Shown: piece by piece, positions 51,287 to 60,702 of the stretch | How positions within the stretch are numbered: the stretch's first letter is position 1 | How the letters are laid out: each line of letters opens with the position of its first letter | NCBI RefSeq assembly: GCF_023195775.1 | Contig: NZ_CP096205.1 | Location: 2,854,001-2,918,000 of the forward strand | DNA from: Flavobacterium azooxidireducens | GTDB lineage: Bacteria > Bacteroidota > Bacteroidia > Flavobacteriales > Flavobacteriaceae | Reading direction: 5' to 3' | Length of the DNA: 64,000 bases | Program-made: the position numbers and the translations under genes | The notes under the pieces: generated by a model | The model's input: only the letters and a program-made list of their open reading frames with translations | Database searches by the model: none | Told to the model about the DNA's origin: nothing

Positions 51287-54200
51287 TTACGATTTGTTTT
51301 CCAACCAATTTTTAGCATTCACAAACGCTTCTAACCAAGGTGAAACTTCATCGTTTCTGTCTTTTGGATAATGAGCCCAATTCCAAGGAAAAGTTGAACG
51401 TTCTATATGTGGCATCATTACCAAATGACGACCGGTTTTGTCGCACATCATCGCCGTGTTGAAATCGGAACCATTTGGATTGGCAGGATAATTTTCATAA
51501 CCATATTTGGCTACAATATTATACTGACTTTCTTCATACGGCAATTTGAATTTTCCTTCGCCGTGTGAAACCCAAACGCCTAACGTAGTTCCTGCTAATG
51601 ATTTTAACATTACCGAATTGTTTTCCTGAACTTTCACAGATGTAAAAATACTTTCGTGTTTCTGACTGTCGTTATGATGCATTTTTCCGTGAGTTTCGTG
51701 TTCAGGATTGATGACTTCCAATTCCATAAACAATTGACAACCATTGCAAATTCCGACAGACAACGTATCTTCTCGTTTGAAGAAATTATCCAATGCTGTT
51801 TTTGCTTTTTCGTTGTATAAAAATGCTCCGGCCCAACCTTTGGCAGAACCCAACACATCTGAATTTGAAAATCCGCCCACAGCACCAATAAATTGAATTT
51901 CTTCCAATGTTTCACGACCTGAAATTAAATCGGTCATATGTACATCTTTTACATCAAATCCGGCTAAATACATTGCGTTTGCCATTTCGCGTTCAGAATT
52001 ACTTCCTTTTTCACGAATAATCGCTGCTTTTGGTCTTGGTTTTGAAAAATCAACTTCCGGTTTTTTCCCATTAAAATGAGATGGAAATTGATACTGCAAC
52101 GGTTGCATTTTATAATTGATAAATCGTGCCGTTGCATTTCCGTTTTTGGTTTGTTTTTGATCTAATAAATAGGAAGTTTTAAACCAAATATCTCTCAATT
52201 TTGAAATGTCTAACGAATAATTTTCAATTTCTAAAACATTCGATTCAGTAACATTTCCTAATTTATGAAAAGTGATATTTTCTTCTTTCAAAAATGATTC
52301 AAAAACATTATCATCATTCGCCTGAAGCACAATTCCGATGTTTTCTGCGAATAAAATTTTCACTACATCTTTTTCTTCAAATGATGAAAAATCGAGTTTC
52401 GCACCCAAATTGTTATCAGCAAAACACATTTCTAATAGTGTCGTAATCAATCCACCACTTCCAATATCGTGTCCGGCAGCAATTTCATCATTTTTGATTA
52501 ATTCCTGAATGACATTGAATGCTTTTTTGAAGAAAGCTGCATTTTTGATGGTTGGTGTTTCTTTACCAATTGCATTTCTAACTTGTGAAAAAGAAGATCC
52601 ACCCAATTTGAACTCGTCTTGCGACAAATTAATATAATAAACTGAACCGGCATTCTTTTGAAAAACGGGTTCAACCACTTTTGTAATATCATTACAATTT
52701 CCGGCGGCAGAAATAATTACTGTTCCGGGAGCAATTACTTCGGCATCGGAATATTTCTGCTTCATTGATAGCGAATCTTTTCCGGTTGGAATGTTGATTC
52801 CTAATTCGATGGCAAATTCTGAACACGCTTCAACTGCTTCATATAATCGAGCATCTTCACCTTCATTCTTACAAGCCCACATCCAATTGGCAGAGAGCGA
52901 AACACTTTTTAAACCATCTTTTAATGGAGCAAAAACGATGTTTGACAAAGCTTCACCAATTGCATTTCTACTTCCGGCAGTTGGGTCGATTAAGGCAGAA
53001 ACAGGTGAATGACCAATTGAAGTCGCAATTCCTTCTTTTCCTTTATAATCCAACGCCATTACACCCACATTGTTCAAAGGCAATTGTAACGGTCCGGCAC
53101 ATTGTTGTTTGGCTACTTTTCCACCAACACAACGATCAACTTTGTTGGTTAACCAATCTTTACAAGCAACAGCTTCTAATTGTAAAACTTGTTCTAAATA
53201 GGCTTCAAAATCGGTTTCTTTATAATTAATTTCGGTAAAATTTCGTTCTATCGAAACATCATTCATTATCACTTTTGGAGAGCTTCCGAACATATCGGCC
53301 AATTCAAAATCCATTGGTTTAGCTCCCGTTGTTTTCGATTCAAATGTAAAGCGATTATCTCCGGTTACATCACCCACTTGATACATTGGCGAACGTTCTC
53401 TGTCGGCAATGCGTTTCAACGTATCCATATCTTTTTGACCGATGACTAAGCCCATTCGTTCCTGACTTTCGTTGCCAATTATTTCTTTGGCAGATAGAGT
53501 AGGGTCGCCCACAGGTAATTTATCTAAGTCGATTAATCCTCCGGTTGCTTCAACTAATTCCGATAAACAGTTTAAGTGTCCGCCCGCACCGTGATCGTGA
53601 ATGGAAACAATAGGATTTTCGTCACTTTCAACCAAACCACGAATGGCATTGGCAGCTCTTTTTTGCATTTCCGGATTAGAACGTTGAATAGCATTTAATT
53701 CAATTCCTGATCCGAAAGCTCCTGTATCGGCAGAGGAAACAGCAGCTCCGCCCATTCCGATTCGGTAATTTTCACCACCTAAAATCACAATTTTATCGCC
53801 AATTTTTGGTTCTTGTTTTTGAGCTTGGTCGGCTTTTCCGTAACCAATTCCGCCCGCCAACATGATCACTTTATCGAAACCTAATTTTCGGGCATCTTCT
53901 TCGTGTTCAAAAGTCAAAACAGAACCGGTAATTAACGGTTGACCAAATTTATTACCAAAATCTGAAGCACCATTCGAAGCTTTGATTAAAATATCCATTG
54001 GTGTTTGATACAACCATTTTCGTTCTTCCATCGCATTTTCCCACGGACGGTTTTCTTCCAAACGAGAGTAAGAAGTCATATATACTGCTGTTCCTGCTAA
54101 TGGTAATGAACCTTGTCCACCGGCAAGTCTGTCTCTAATTTCGCCACCAGAACCGGTTGCTGCTCCGTTGAAAGGTTCAACCGTAGTTGGGAAATTATGT

Positions 54201-54943
54201 GTTTCTGCTTTTATCGAAATAACAGAATCGAAATCTTTCGTTTGATAAAAATCAGGTTTATCGGCACTTTTTGGAGCAAATTGTTCCACTTTCGGACCTT
54301 TGATAAAAGCGACATTATCTTTGTATGCCGAAACAATATCGTTTGGATTTTCAGCAGATGTTTTTTTGATTAATTTGAATAGGGATGAAGATTTTTCTTC
54401 GCCATCAATCACAAATGTTCCGTTGAAAATTTTGTGACGACAATGTTCTGAATTAACTTGTGAAAAACCAAAAACTTCGGAATCCGTTAAATTACGTTTC
54501 AATTTGATAGCTAACGTATTCAAATAATTAACTTCTTCTTCGCTTAAAGCCAACCCTTCTTGTTTGTTGTAAGCCGCAATATCTTCAATATCTTTGATGG
54601 ATTCGGGTTGAATATTGATAGCAAAAATGTCTTGATGCAATTCAGTATATTTTTGAAATAACATCGGGTCAAAGTCAGAATGATTGCTTTCTACTTTTTG
54701 AAATTCTTCGATTCGAATGATGCCATCGATACCCATATTTTGCGTAATTTCCACAGCATTGGTACTCCAAGGCGTAATCATAGCGACACGAGGGCCAACA
54801 AAAAAATCCGCTAAGACGGATTTTTCTATTTTATTTGTATTGCCAAAAAGCCAGTTTAATTTTGCGATGTCCTGAGCCGAAAGTTCGTTTTGCGACTGAA
54901 CGGCAAAAACGTTAGTACTTTCGTTTCCGAAGAAATGAATCAT
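51287..54943 (-). CDS. purL: Phosphoribosylformylglycinamidine synthase, single-chain form
   Basis: 1218 residues, the large PurL found in gamma-proteobacteria and many Bacteroidota, combining the PurS-like N-terminus, two AIRS-like synthetase halves and a C-terminal glutaminase. Visible blocks: SEHCRHKIFNG near 185, KAETHNFPTTVEPFNGAATG near 245 (in part ETHNFPT), GGVGMGG-like GIGYGKADQ near 380, GICNGCQLFMEL near 1060 (nucleophile Cys) and HGEGKF near 1140 (His). Fourth step of purine synthesis. Single gene with its own terminator. Confidence 0.97.
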   Translation of the reverse strand: MIHFFGNESTNVFAVQSQNELSAQDIAKLNWLFGNTNKIEKSVLADFFVGPRVAMITPWSTNAVEITQNMGIDGIIRIEEFQKVESNHSDFDPMLFQKYTELHQDIFAINIQPESIKDIEDIAAYNKQEGLALSEEEVNYLNTLAIKLKRNLTDSEVFGFSQVNSEHCRHKIFNGTFVIDGEEKSSSLFKLIKKTSAENPNDIVSAYKDNVAFIKGPKVEQFAPKSADKPDFYQTKDFDSVISIKAETHNFPTTVEPFNGAATGSGGEIRDRLAGGQGSLPLAGTAVYMTSYSRLEENRPWENAMEERKWLYQTPMDILIKASNGASDFGNKFGQPLITGSVLTFEHEEDARKLGFDKVIMLAGGIGYGKADQAQKQEPKIGDKIVILGGENYRIGMGGAAVSSADTGAFGSGIELNAIQRSNPEMQKRAANAIRGLVESDENPIVSIHDHGAGGHLNCLSELVEATGGLIDLDKLPVGDPTLSAKEIIGNESQERMGLVIGQKDMDTLKRIADRERSPMYQVGDVTGDNRFTFESKTTGAKPMDFELADMFGSSPKVIMNDVSIERNFTEINYKETDFEAYLEQVLQLEAVACKDWLTNKVDRCVGGKVAKQQCAGPLQLPLNNVGVMALDYKGKEGIATSIGHSPVSALIDPTAGSRNAIGEALSNIVFAPLKDGLKSVSLSANWMWACKNEGEDARLYEAVEACSEFAIELGINIPTGKDSLSMKQKYSDAEVIAPGTVIISAAGNCNDITKVVEPVFQKNAGSVYYINLSQDEFKLGGSSFSQVRNAIGKETPTIKNAAFFKKAFNVIQELIKNDEIAAGHDIGSGGLITTLLEMCFADNNLGAKLDFSSFEEKDVVKILFAENIGIVLQANDDNVFESFLKEENITFHKLGNVTESNVLEIENYSLDISKLRDIWFKTSYLLDQKQTKNGNATARFINYKMQPLQYQFPSHFNGKKPEVDFSKPRPKAAIIREKGSNSEREMANAMYLAGFDVKDVHMTDLISGRETLEEIQFIGAVGGFSNSDVLGSAKGWAGAFLYNEKAKTALDNFFKREDTLSVGICNGCQLFMELEVINPEHETHGKMHHNDSQKHESIFTSVKVQENNSVMLKSLAGTTLGVWVSHGEGKFKLPYEESQYNIVAKYGYENYPANPNGSDFNTAMMCDKTGRHLVMMPHIERSTFPWNWAHYPKDRNDEVSPWLEAFVNAKNWLENKS

Positions 54944-55037
54944 ATGAAAAATATTTGTGTTGTTGTAGGTGCAAATTTACGTCGAAAAAAGGTAGTTTCA
55001 AAGTATATTTTTTCACTAAGTTTTAAACAAAAATATT

Positions 55038-55928
55038 TTAATTTTCTAAAAAAGGAATCTTAAAATAATTGAGAATATTTTTATAATTATCTTGTGCTGA
55101 CAGGCAAGTATCTGTCAAATATTCCGGAATATTTTCCCATTCATTAAGTCCTCGATAATAATAAAATTTAATTGATTCGTTGATAATGAAAGGCACAATA
55201 TTATTTACTAAACATTCTTTAAACATAATTAATCGTCCAACACGACCATTTCCATCTTGAAAAGGATGAATTTTTTCAAATTTATAGTGAAAATCTATGA
55301 TGTCGATTATTGTTTTGTTTTCGATTGAATGATAGTTTTTCAATAGATTTTTCATTTGAAGTGCTACTTGATCGGGAGGACAAGTTTGATGTCCACCTAC
55401 TTCATTTGCCATTTTTTTATAATCTCCCACTTTAAACCAATCTTTATTACTGTCTGATGTTCCAAACTTTAATAGATAGTGAAGTTCTTTGATAAAGTGT
55501 TCTGTAAGTTTTGTATTTGCTTTGTCAATGATGTAATCTATGCAACGAAAGTGATTTGTTGTTTCGATGATGTCGTCAATATTTATACTTTCGGTAATTC
55601 CAATTGTATTTGTTTCAAAAATATAGCGAGTTTGTTCGTGTGATAATTGGCTTCCTTCAATGCGGTTTGAATTATAAGTGAGATCAATTTGTGTTCGATG
55701 ATAAATACCACCTTTCAACTTCATTTCTTTTTGCTCTTTTAATTGAAAAAGTAAGAGATTGTTTTCCTTCTTATTTTTTTTGACAGGTAAACTTGCGTCG
55801 TGAGGAATGTTCCAAGTTTTACCCGTTAAAAAAGCACCTTCAATTTTACCGTTTGTACAATAGTTTCGGATTGTTCTTTCTGGAATATTCCATTTTATAG
55901 CAAAATCTTTAACAGAACTATATTTCAT
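55038..55928 (-). CDS. Fic-family protein with N-terminal HTH
   Basis: 296 residues. Residues 1-48 are an excisionase-like HTH (VKDFAIKWNIPERTIRNYCT, in part WNIPERTIRNYC). An N-terminal inhibitory helix of the class II type is seen as SNRIEGS (S/T-x3-E-G pattern) near residue 85. The Fic motif HPFQDGNGRVGR begins at His221 and is intact, so AMP transfer or another NMP modification is expected. The target is unknown. Inverted GGCAAG half-sites surround its promoter, so the HTH may repress its own gene. Monocistronic. Confidence 0.92.
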   Translation of the reverse strand: MKYSSVKDFAIKWNIPERTIRNYCTNGKIEGAFLTGKTWNIPHDASLPVKKNKKENNLLLFQLKEQKEMKLKGGIYHRTQIDLTYNSNRIEGSQLSHEQTRYIFETNTIGITESINIDDIIETTNHFRCIDYIIDKANTKLTEHFIKELHYLLKFGTSDSNKDWFKVGDYKKMANEVGGHQTCPPDQVALQMKNLLKNYHSIENKTIIDIIDFHYKFEKIHPFQDGNGRVGRLIMFKECLVNNIVPFIINESIKFYYYRGLNEWENIPEYLTDTCLSAQDNYKNILNYFKIPFLEN

Positions 55929-55941
55929 TTTGATTGATTTT

Positions 55942-56001
55942 TATCGGCAAGAAATAATTTATCACTATTCAAAAGTAATAATTTTTGCCGATACAGGCAA
56001 G
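55942..56001. promoter_or_regulatory. Fic promoter with inverted GGCAA half-sites
   Basis: TATCGGCAA (55942-55950) and TTGCCGATA (55985-55993) form a perfect 9-bp inverted repeat; GGCAAG recurs at 55996-56001. The -7 element TACTTTTG (minus strand, 55970-55977) lies between them, so a bound protein would cover or loop the promoter. Confidence 0.65.
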
Positions 56002-56056
56002 AAACGTAAAAAGATTGTCAGTTAAACAGTCTATTAAAATATAAATTAGCAAAAAT

Positions 56057-56698
56057 TTATTTTTTTCTTGTCATGATAATTTCCATGCTTTTGTATTCTT
56101 TTCCACTATAATCAACATCAAACATTTCCATTTTACGGGTGTTTTCATCTACAAAAGTGTACGTTTCACGAATTGGTTTTTCTTTTTTGGTAACTGGGTC
56201 GACTGTAGTTCCTGAAAAATTGATAGTTTTAGTTGCTTCATCATATTTCCCAGTGATTACCATAATTCCTGTACTCATATTATCTATCCAAGTAGAAGTA
56301 TATTCTTGTGAAGCATTGTTGTAGGCCAACGTGCTTTTTCCTTCAAATGGCATTCCCATAAAATCACCTTTGTGAGTAGTTTCCTGAAAGCGATCACCAT
56401 AAATCATTTTTGATTCTGCTGTCATTGTGTTTTTTGTAGGTTCTGCACCTGGCTTCATCCACATGGTCATTTCTTCATTCCATGTTCCACTGTCTAATAT
56501 AAGCATTTTATGAGGTTCTCCAGGTGTCATGTAGTCATTCCACGCATTGCTAATTGTAGTAGAATCTGGAATAGTTAACGTATTTTCTTCTACGACAGTT
56601 GTGTCTTTTACAACAGTTGTTTCTGTTTTGGTTTCCTCTTTTTTTCCACAAGAGAATAACAATATTATTGTTAACGCTGAAAGTAAAATATTCTTCAT
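56057..56698 (-). CDS. DUF1579 family lipoprotein
   Basis: 213 residues. Lipoprotein signal with LLFSC (Cys17), a Thr/Glu-rich linker, then a DUF1579 domain from about residue 50: TPGEPHKMLILDSGTWNEEMTMW in part (GTWNEEMTMWMKPG), FQETTHKGDFMGMPFEGKS in part (GDFMGMPFEG), and RETYTFVDENTRKMEMF near 180. These domains are small beta-barrels of unknown function. Likely attached to the periplasmic face of a membrane. Single gene. Confidence 0.85.
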   Translation of the reverse strand: MKNILLSALTIILLFSCGKKEETKTETTVVKDTTVVEENTLTIPDSTTISNAWNDYMTPGEPHKMLILDSGTWNEEMTMWMKPGAEPTKNTMTAESKMIYGDRFQETTHKGDFMGMPFEGKSTLAYNNASQEYTSTWIDNMSTGIMVITGKYDEATKTINFSGTTVDPVTKKEKPIRETYTFVDENTRKMEMFDVDYSGKEYKSMEIIMTRKK

Positions 56699-56823
56699 AA
56701 TTTTAAAATTTAATTAAAAATATAACAAATTTATAAATTATACTGACACAAAATCAATTGTTGTTTTTATTATTATTTATCTTATTTTAGCAACTTGAAA
56801 TTAAATAGAATAAAAACATATAG

Positions 56824-57564
56824 ATGAGTAGATTTAAACAATACCGAAGACAGTTTGGAATAATTAAAGGGATAGAAATTTATCTTAAATTAAAATTAGG
56901 TATCGTAAGCTCATTAAAAGTGCCTGGAATTAAATACCCAATTAAACTAAGACCTGGTACTTCTGATATTAGAACTTTCTATCAAGTTTTTGTTAAAAAA
57001 GAATATGATATTGATTTTAATTTAATACCAAAAGTAATTATTGATGGTGGTTCAAACGTGGGTTTGTTTGCTGTATTAATGAAAAATAGATATCCTGAGG
57101 CAAAAATAATTTGTATTGAACCTGATCCTGAAAATTTTGAATTATTAAAGACTAATATTTCATGTTATAATGATATTTTTTGTGAAAATTCTGGACTTTG
57201 GAATAAAGATACCAAATTAAAAGTATATGATAAATATAATTCAGGAAAGTGGGGTTTGGTTGTAGAAGAAGATATTGAAAAAGGATCTATTAGTGCTATA
57301 TCCATGGATACCCTTTTTGAAAAATATTCACTCAATGAAGTGGATGTTGTAAAAATAGATATTGAAACTAGCGAAAGACAGCTTTTTTCTACCAATTTCG
57401 AAAAGTGGTTGCCTAAAAATAAAATTGTATTGATTGAATTACATGATTGGATTGATGAAGGATGTTCCGAACCTTTTTTCAAAGCCATTAATAAATCTTT
57501 TTCTAGTTATCACTATTCTACAAATGGAGAAAATGTGATAATCAGAAATAAAAGTTTAGTGTAA
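56824..57564 (+). CDS. FkbM-family methyltransferase
   Basis: 246 residues. S-adenosylmethionine-binding motif IIDGGSNVGLFAVLM near residue 75, IICIEPDPENFELLK near 95, and VDVVKIDIETSERQLF near 175 are the FkbM signature. Such enzymes O-methylate sugars of surface glycans or natural products; the target is unknown. The stop abuts the stop of the convergent lipoprotein gene. It has no polysaccharide neighbours here. The very AT-rich, unadorned flank (56699-56823) may mark a recent arrival. Confidence 0.85.
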   Translation: MSRFKQYRRQFGIIKGIEIYLKLKLGIVSSLKVPGIKYPIKLRPGTSDIRTFYQVFVKKEYDIDFNLIPKVIIDGGSNVGLFAVLMKNRYPEAKIICIEPDPENFELLKTNISCYNDIFCENSGLWNKDTKLKVYDKYNSGKWGLVVEEDIEKGSISAISMDTLFEKYSLNEVDVVKIDIETSERQLFSTNFEKWLPKNKIVLIELHDWIDEGCSEPFFKAINKSFSSYHYSTNGENVIIRNKSLV

Positions 57565-59127
57565 TTAATCTTCTTCAAAAACTGTCGAATTATAAGCTCC
57601 AATATCTAATGGTGGATTTCGCGGTTGATTTAAAATATCAGGTAATGTTGAAAAACTTGGGTTTGCTTCTCCTTTGGCAGCAGAATCATCGCCAATAATT
57701 AATTTGTTTGTATTTACATTTAAAAACCGAGGATTTGCCACAGAATTATTTGTTGCGATAATACAATTTACATAGTGTTCTGAGTCAGTAGTAAATTGAT
57801 ATAGCTCGTTATTCGTGTAAACATTGTTAATGTTATTAAATTTTATCAAACAATGATCAAATTTATAGTCAAATATTGGATGATCAACCTTATCAATCAA
57901 CATTTGAATTTGGTTTGAACCATAAATAATACAATTGGTGAACGTCGCTTCTTCCATAGGCTGCACTTCAGGATTTGCACCTTCAATGTAATTATTCAAA
58001 TACACAGAAACTTGTCTAGAACTTGCCCAATTGTTATTAAAAGTAGAATGATTAAAGTTGTATTTACCACCATAAGAGCAAGCTAAGGCAATTTCTCCGG
58101 CACTGTTTATCACTACATTTTCACCTTTAATGTAAGCTGTTCTTGCTAAAATTCCAAAATTAGAATGATCGTAAATTTGCACGTTCCTTAATTTAACATC
58201 AGCTTCAGGATTTGTTAAACCGGTGTTTCCGTCGATTAAAAGTCCAACTACGCCGTTTTTAATAATACAATTTGTAAACTCATTGTTCTTACTTCCTTGT
58301 GTCAACCATATTGCTCCCCATTGTCCCGGAACATCTTCATATAAAGGTTCTAATCGGTCACCTTGAAAAATGACATGACTTTCTAATGGATTATCAGGAT
58401 TATTAGAAATTCCTCCATTGACTTTTATACTACCTTGGTCACCAATTATCAAACTTGATTCCGCATGAAAATGAATTCTGGCCCCAGCTTCAACAACTAA
58501 TGTTTTGTTAGCAGGAACGGCTGCGTAACCATAAATGACATAGGGTTTTGAATTATTCCAAATGTATTCATTTCCGTTAATTGGGTCGTTTTCATCTAAA
58601 ATAAATCCACGCTGTGGAGTTCCACCAATGTTTATATTTTCATATGATCCATCATCAAAACGTTGCGGATAAAGAAAATAAGCATCTTGAATTAACGTAA
58701 CCAATTCTACTTTTTGCTCTGAAGTTCCTTGACCAAAAAGTATTTGATCGGTATATAAAAAATCGGTTGGATTGGCTTCTGAGATATCCACCGTAGTTTC
58801 AATAAAAATATACATACTGTCTTTGGCGAGCATTTCCACATTTTCAAAAATGCGGTTGTTGCCTACCATGCCATCAACGGTCATGCGGTATTTAGAATCT
58901 AATCCTTTTCCTAAACGAATGGATGGAATACTAATATCTTCATCCGAACGGTTGTACACTTTTAATGTATATGTACTTGAGCCAATATTACTGAAAACAG
59001 TATCAAAATAAACAGTATCTCTTGAAAATTCTAATCCACCAGAACTGGGTTTAAATTCAAAATCATTTCGACAAGAAGTCAGTGAAATGGCAGAAATAAT
59101 AAAAAATAGAAAAAGTAAATTACGCAT
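57565..59127 (-). CDS. Lipoprotein with right-handed beta-helix
   Basis: 520 residues. Lipoprotein signal LTSC (Cys19), an Ig-like N-terminal part (about 30-130: YFDTVFSNIGSSTYTLKVYN in part, SSTYTLKVYNRSDEDI), then beta-helix type repeats with many Asn and Gly (NEFTNCIIKNGVVGLLIDGN, FNHSTFNNNWASSRQVSVYL in parts). Ends with PPLDIGAYNSTVFEED. Conserved hypothetical protein of Bacteroidota. Beta-helix proteins often bind or cut polysaccharide, but no catalytic residues are evident. No T9SS C-terminal domain seen. Confidence 0.8.
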   Translation of the reverse strand: MRNLLFLFFIISAISLTSCRNDFEFKPSSGGLEFSRDTVYFDTVFSNIGSSTYTLKVYNRSDEDISIPSIRLGKGLDSKYRMTVDGMVGNNRIFENVEMLAKDSMYIFIETTVDISEANPTDFLYTDQILFGQGTSEQKVELVTLIQDAYFLYPQRFDDGSYENINIGGTPQRGFILDENDPINGNEYIWNNSKPYVIYGYAAVPANKTLVVEAGARIHFHAESSLIIGDQGSIKVNGGISNNPDNPLESHVIFQGDRLEPLYEDVPGQWGAIWLTQGSKNNEFTNCIIKNGVVGLLIDGNTGLTNPEADVKLRNVQIYDHSNFGILARTAYIKGENVVINSAGEIALACSYGGKYNFNHSTFNNNWASSRQVSVYLNNYIEGANPEVQPMEEATFTNCIIYGSNQIQMLIDKVDHPIFDYKFDHCLIKFNNINNVYTNNELYQFTTDSEHYVNCIIATNNSVANPRFLNVNTNKLIIGDDSAAKGEANPSFSTLPDILNQPRNPPLDIGAYNSTVFEED

Positions 59128-59253
59128 GAGTCTGATTTTTGGTAAAATTAACCATTAAATTGAATTAGCAAAAACAAATTATAAAACGAATTTAAGAGTA
59201 TTTTAGTTTATACACCTTTTAAAAATCTTTATTTTTACCCAAAAATAGATAAG

Positions 59254-59682
59254 ATGACACTTGACAAAGCCAAAATTCTTCAAACGTGCAACGATTTTAG
59301 TAAAAACACATTAATGGAAACCCTTGAAATTGAGTTTGTTGATGTGGGAGAAGATTTTTTAAAAGCCAAAATGCCGGTAAATTCACGTATTCATCAACCG
59401 ATGGGATTGTTGCACGGCGGAGCTTCGGTTGCCTTGGCAGAAAGTGTAGGAAGTGCCGCTTCGATGTTATTTGTGAATGCCGAAAAACAAGAAGTGCGTG
59501 GCATTGAAATTTCTGCAAACCATTTACGTAGTAAACGAGAAGGAACTGTTTTTGCCACTGCCAAAATTATTCATCAAGGAAGAAGTATTCATCTGTGGGA
59601 AATTAAAATTGAAGATGAAGAAGGAAAACTAATCTGTCTTTGCAAATTGTCAAACATTGTTTTACCTAAAAACAATCACTAA
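59254..59682 (+). CDS. menI: Hotdog-fold thioesterase, probably DHNA-CoA thioesterase
   Basis: 142 residues of the PaaI/MenI type: HQPMGLLHGGASVALAESVGS in part (LLHGGASVALAES near residue 51) holds the active-site Glu/Gln region. RSIHLWEIKIEDEEG near 110. It is followed 2 bp later by isochorismate synthase, so the likely reaction is hydrolysis of 1,4-dihydroxy-2-naphthoyl-CoA in menaquinone synthesis. The substrate is inferred from the neighbour. Confidence 0.82.
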   Translation: MTLDKAKILQTCNDFSKNTLMETLEIEFVDVGEDFLKAKMPVNSRIHQPMGLLHGGASVALAESVGSAASMLFVNAEKQEVRGIEISANHLRSKREGTVFATAKIIHQGRSIHLWEIKIEDEEGKLICLCKLSNIVLPKNNH

Positions 59683-59684
59683 CG

Positions 59685-60701
59685 ATGTTGGATAAAGTAA
59701 AAAAGCACTTGGAATTAAGATTGCCTTTTGTTTTGTATTTACTTCCGAATCAAAACAAACTTTATGGTTTATTTCAAAAGGATGATTTTATTTACGATTT
59801 TAAAGGTCAAAGCGGATTTGTTTTTGTCTCTTTTGATGATGAAAAACATATAATTCCTTCTGAGGGTTCAGATTTTATGGAAGAAGAATTTAGTTTTGAT
59901 TCTGCAAATCAGACTGAAGTTTTGATAAATTATTCTGAAAATGAAAAGAAGCATTTCGAAGATATTGTTCAAAAAGCTTTAAATTCAATACAAAATGGCA
60001 ATTTTGAAAAAGTTGTTCTTTCCAGAAAAATTGAAATTGAAAAAAAGATTGAGTTGATTGAAACTTTTTCGCGTTTAGCCAATCGTTATCCAACAGCTTT
60101 TCGCTATTTGTTTTTTCATCCGAAAATTGGTTGTTGGATGGGAGCCACACCGGAACAATTGATTAAAGTGGAAAACAATCATTTTGAAACCGTTTCATTG
60201 GCAGGAACACATCAAAAAAATAGTTTTGAAAAATGGTCGTCAAAAGAAATTCAGGAACAACAAATTGTGACGGATTATATTTTAGATAACTTGCACAAAG
60301 AAGTGCTTTCTGTAAAAGTTTCAGAACCATTCACAGTAGAAGCCGGTTCGTTAGTTCATTTAAAAACAATTATTTCAGGTGAAGTTCATTCGATAGAAAA
60401 CACCAAAAATATCATTCAAAATTTACATCCAACGCCTGCAGTTTGTGGTTTTCCAAAAGAAAAAGCATTGCAGTTCATTTCAGAAAATGAAAATTATGAC
60501 CGAAAATTTTATGCCGGTTATTTAGGTTTATGGAATGAAGAAGAAGCATCTGCCAATCTTTTTGTAAATTTACGTTGTTTAGAAGTTGAAGAGAATAAAA
60601 TAAACATTTATGTCGGTTGTGGAATCACCGGAGAAAGTAATCCGGAGAATGAATTTTTTGAAACCGAACATAAATCACAAATCATGAAATCCATTTTATA
60701 A
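59685..60701 (+). CDS. menF: Isochorismate synthase
   Basis: 338 residues, chorismate-binding fold. KVVLSRKIEI near 107, GATPEQLIKVENNHFETVSLAGT in part (ATPEQLI near 155; TVSLAGT), HPTPAVCGFPKEKA near 248 and RKFYAGYLG near 270 are the family blocks, with metal-binding Glu in the last segments. It makes isochorismate for menaquinone, or for a siderophore; the menI neighbour favours menaquinone. Short N-terminal region typical of Bacteroidota. Confidence 0.92.
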   Translation: MLDKVKKHLELRLPFVLYLLPNQNKLYGLFQKDDFIYDFKGQSGFVFVSFDDEKHIIPSEGSDFMEEEFSFDSANQTEVLINYSENEKKHFEDIVQKALNSIQNGNFEKVVLSRKIEIEKKIELIETFSRLANRYPTAFRYLFFHPKIGCWMGATPEQLIKVENNHFETVSLAGTHQKNSFEKWSSKEIQEQQIVTDYILDNLHKEVLSVKVSEPFTVEAGSLVHLKTIISGEVHSIENTKNIIQNLHPTPAVCGFPKEKALQFISENENYDRKFYAGYLGLWNEEEASANLFVNLRCLEVEENKINIYVGCGITGESNPENEFFETEHKSQIMKSIL

Positions 60702-60702
60702 A

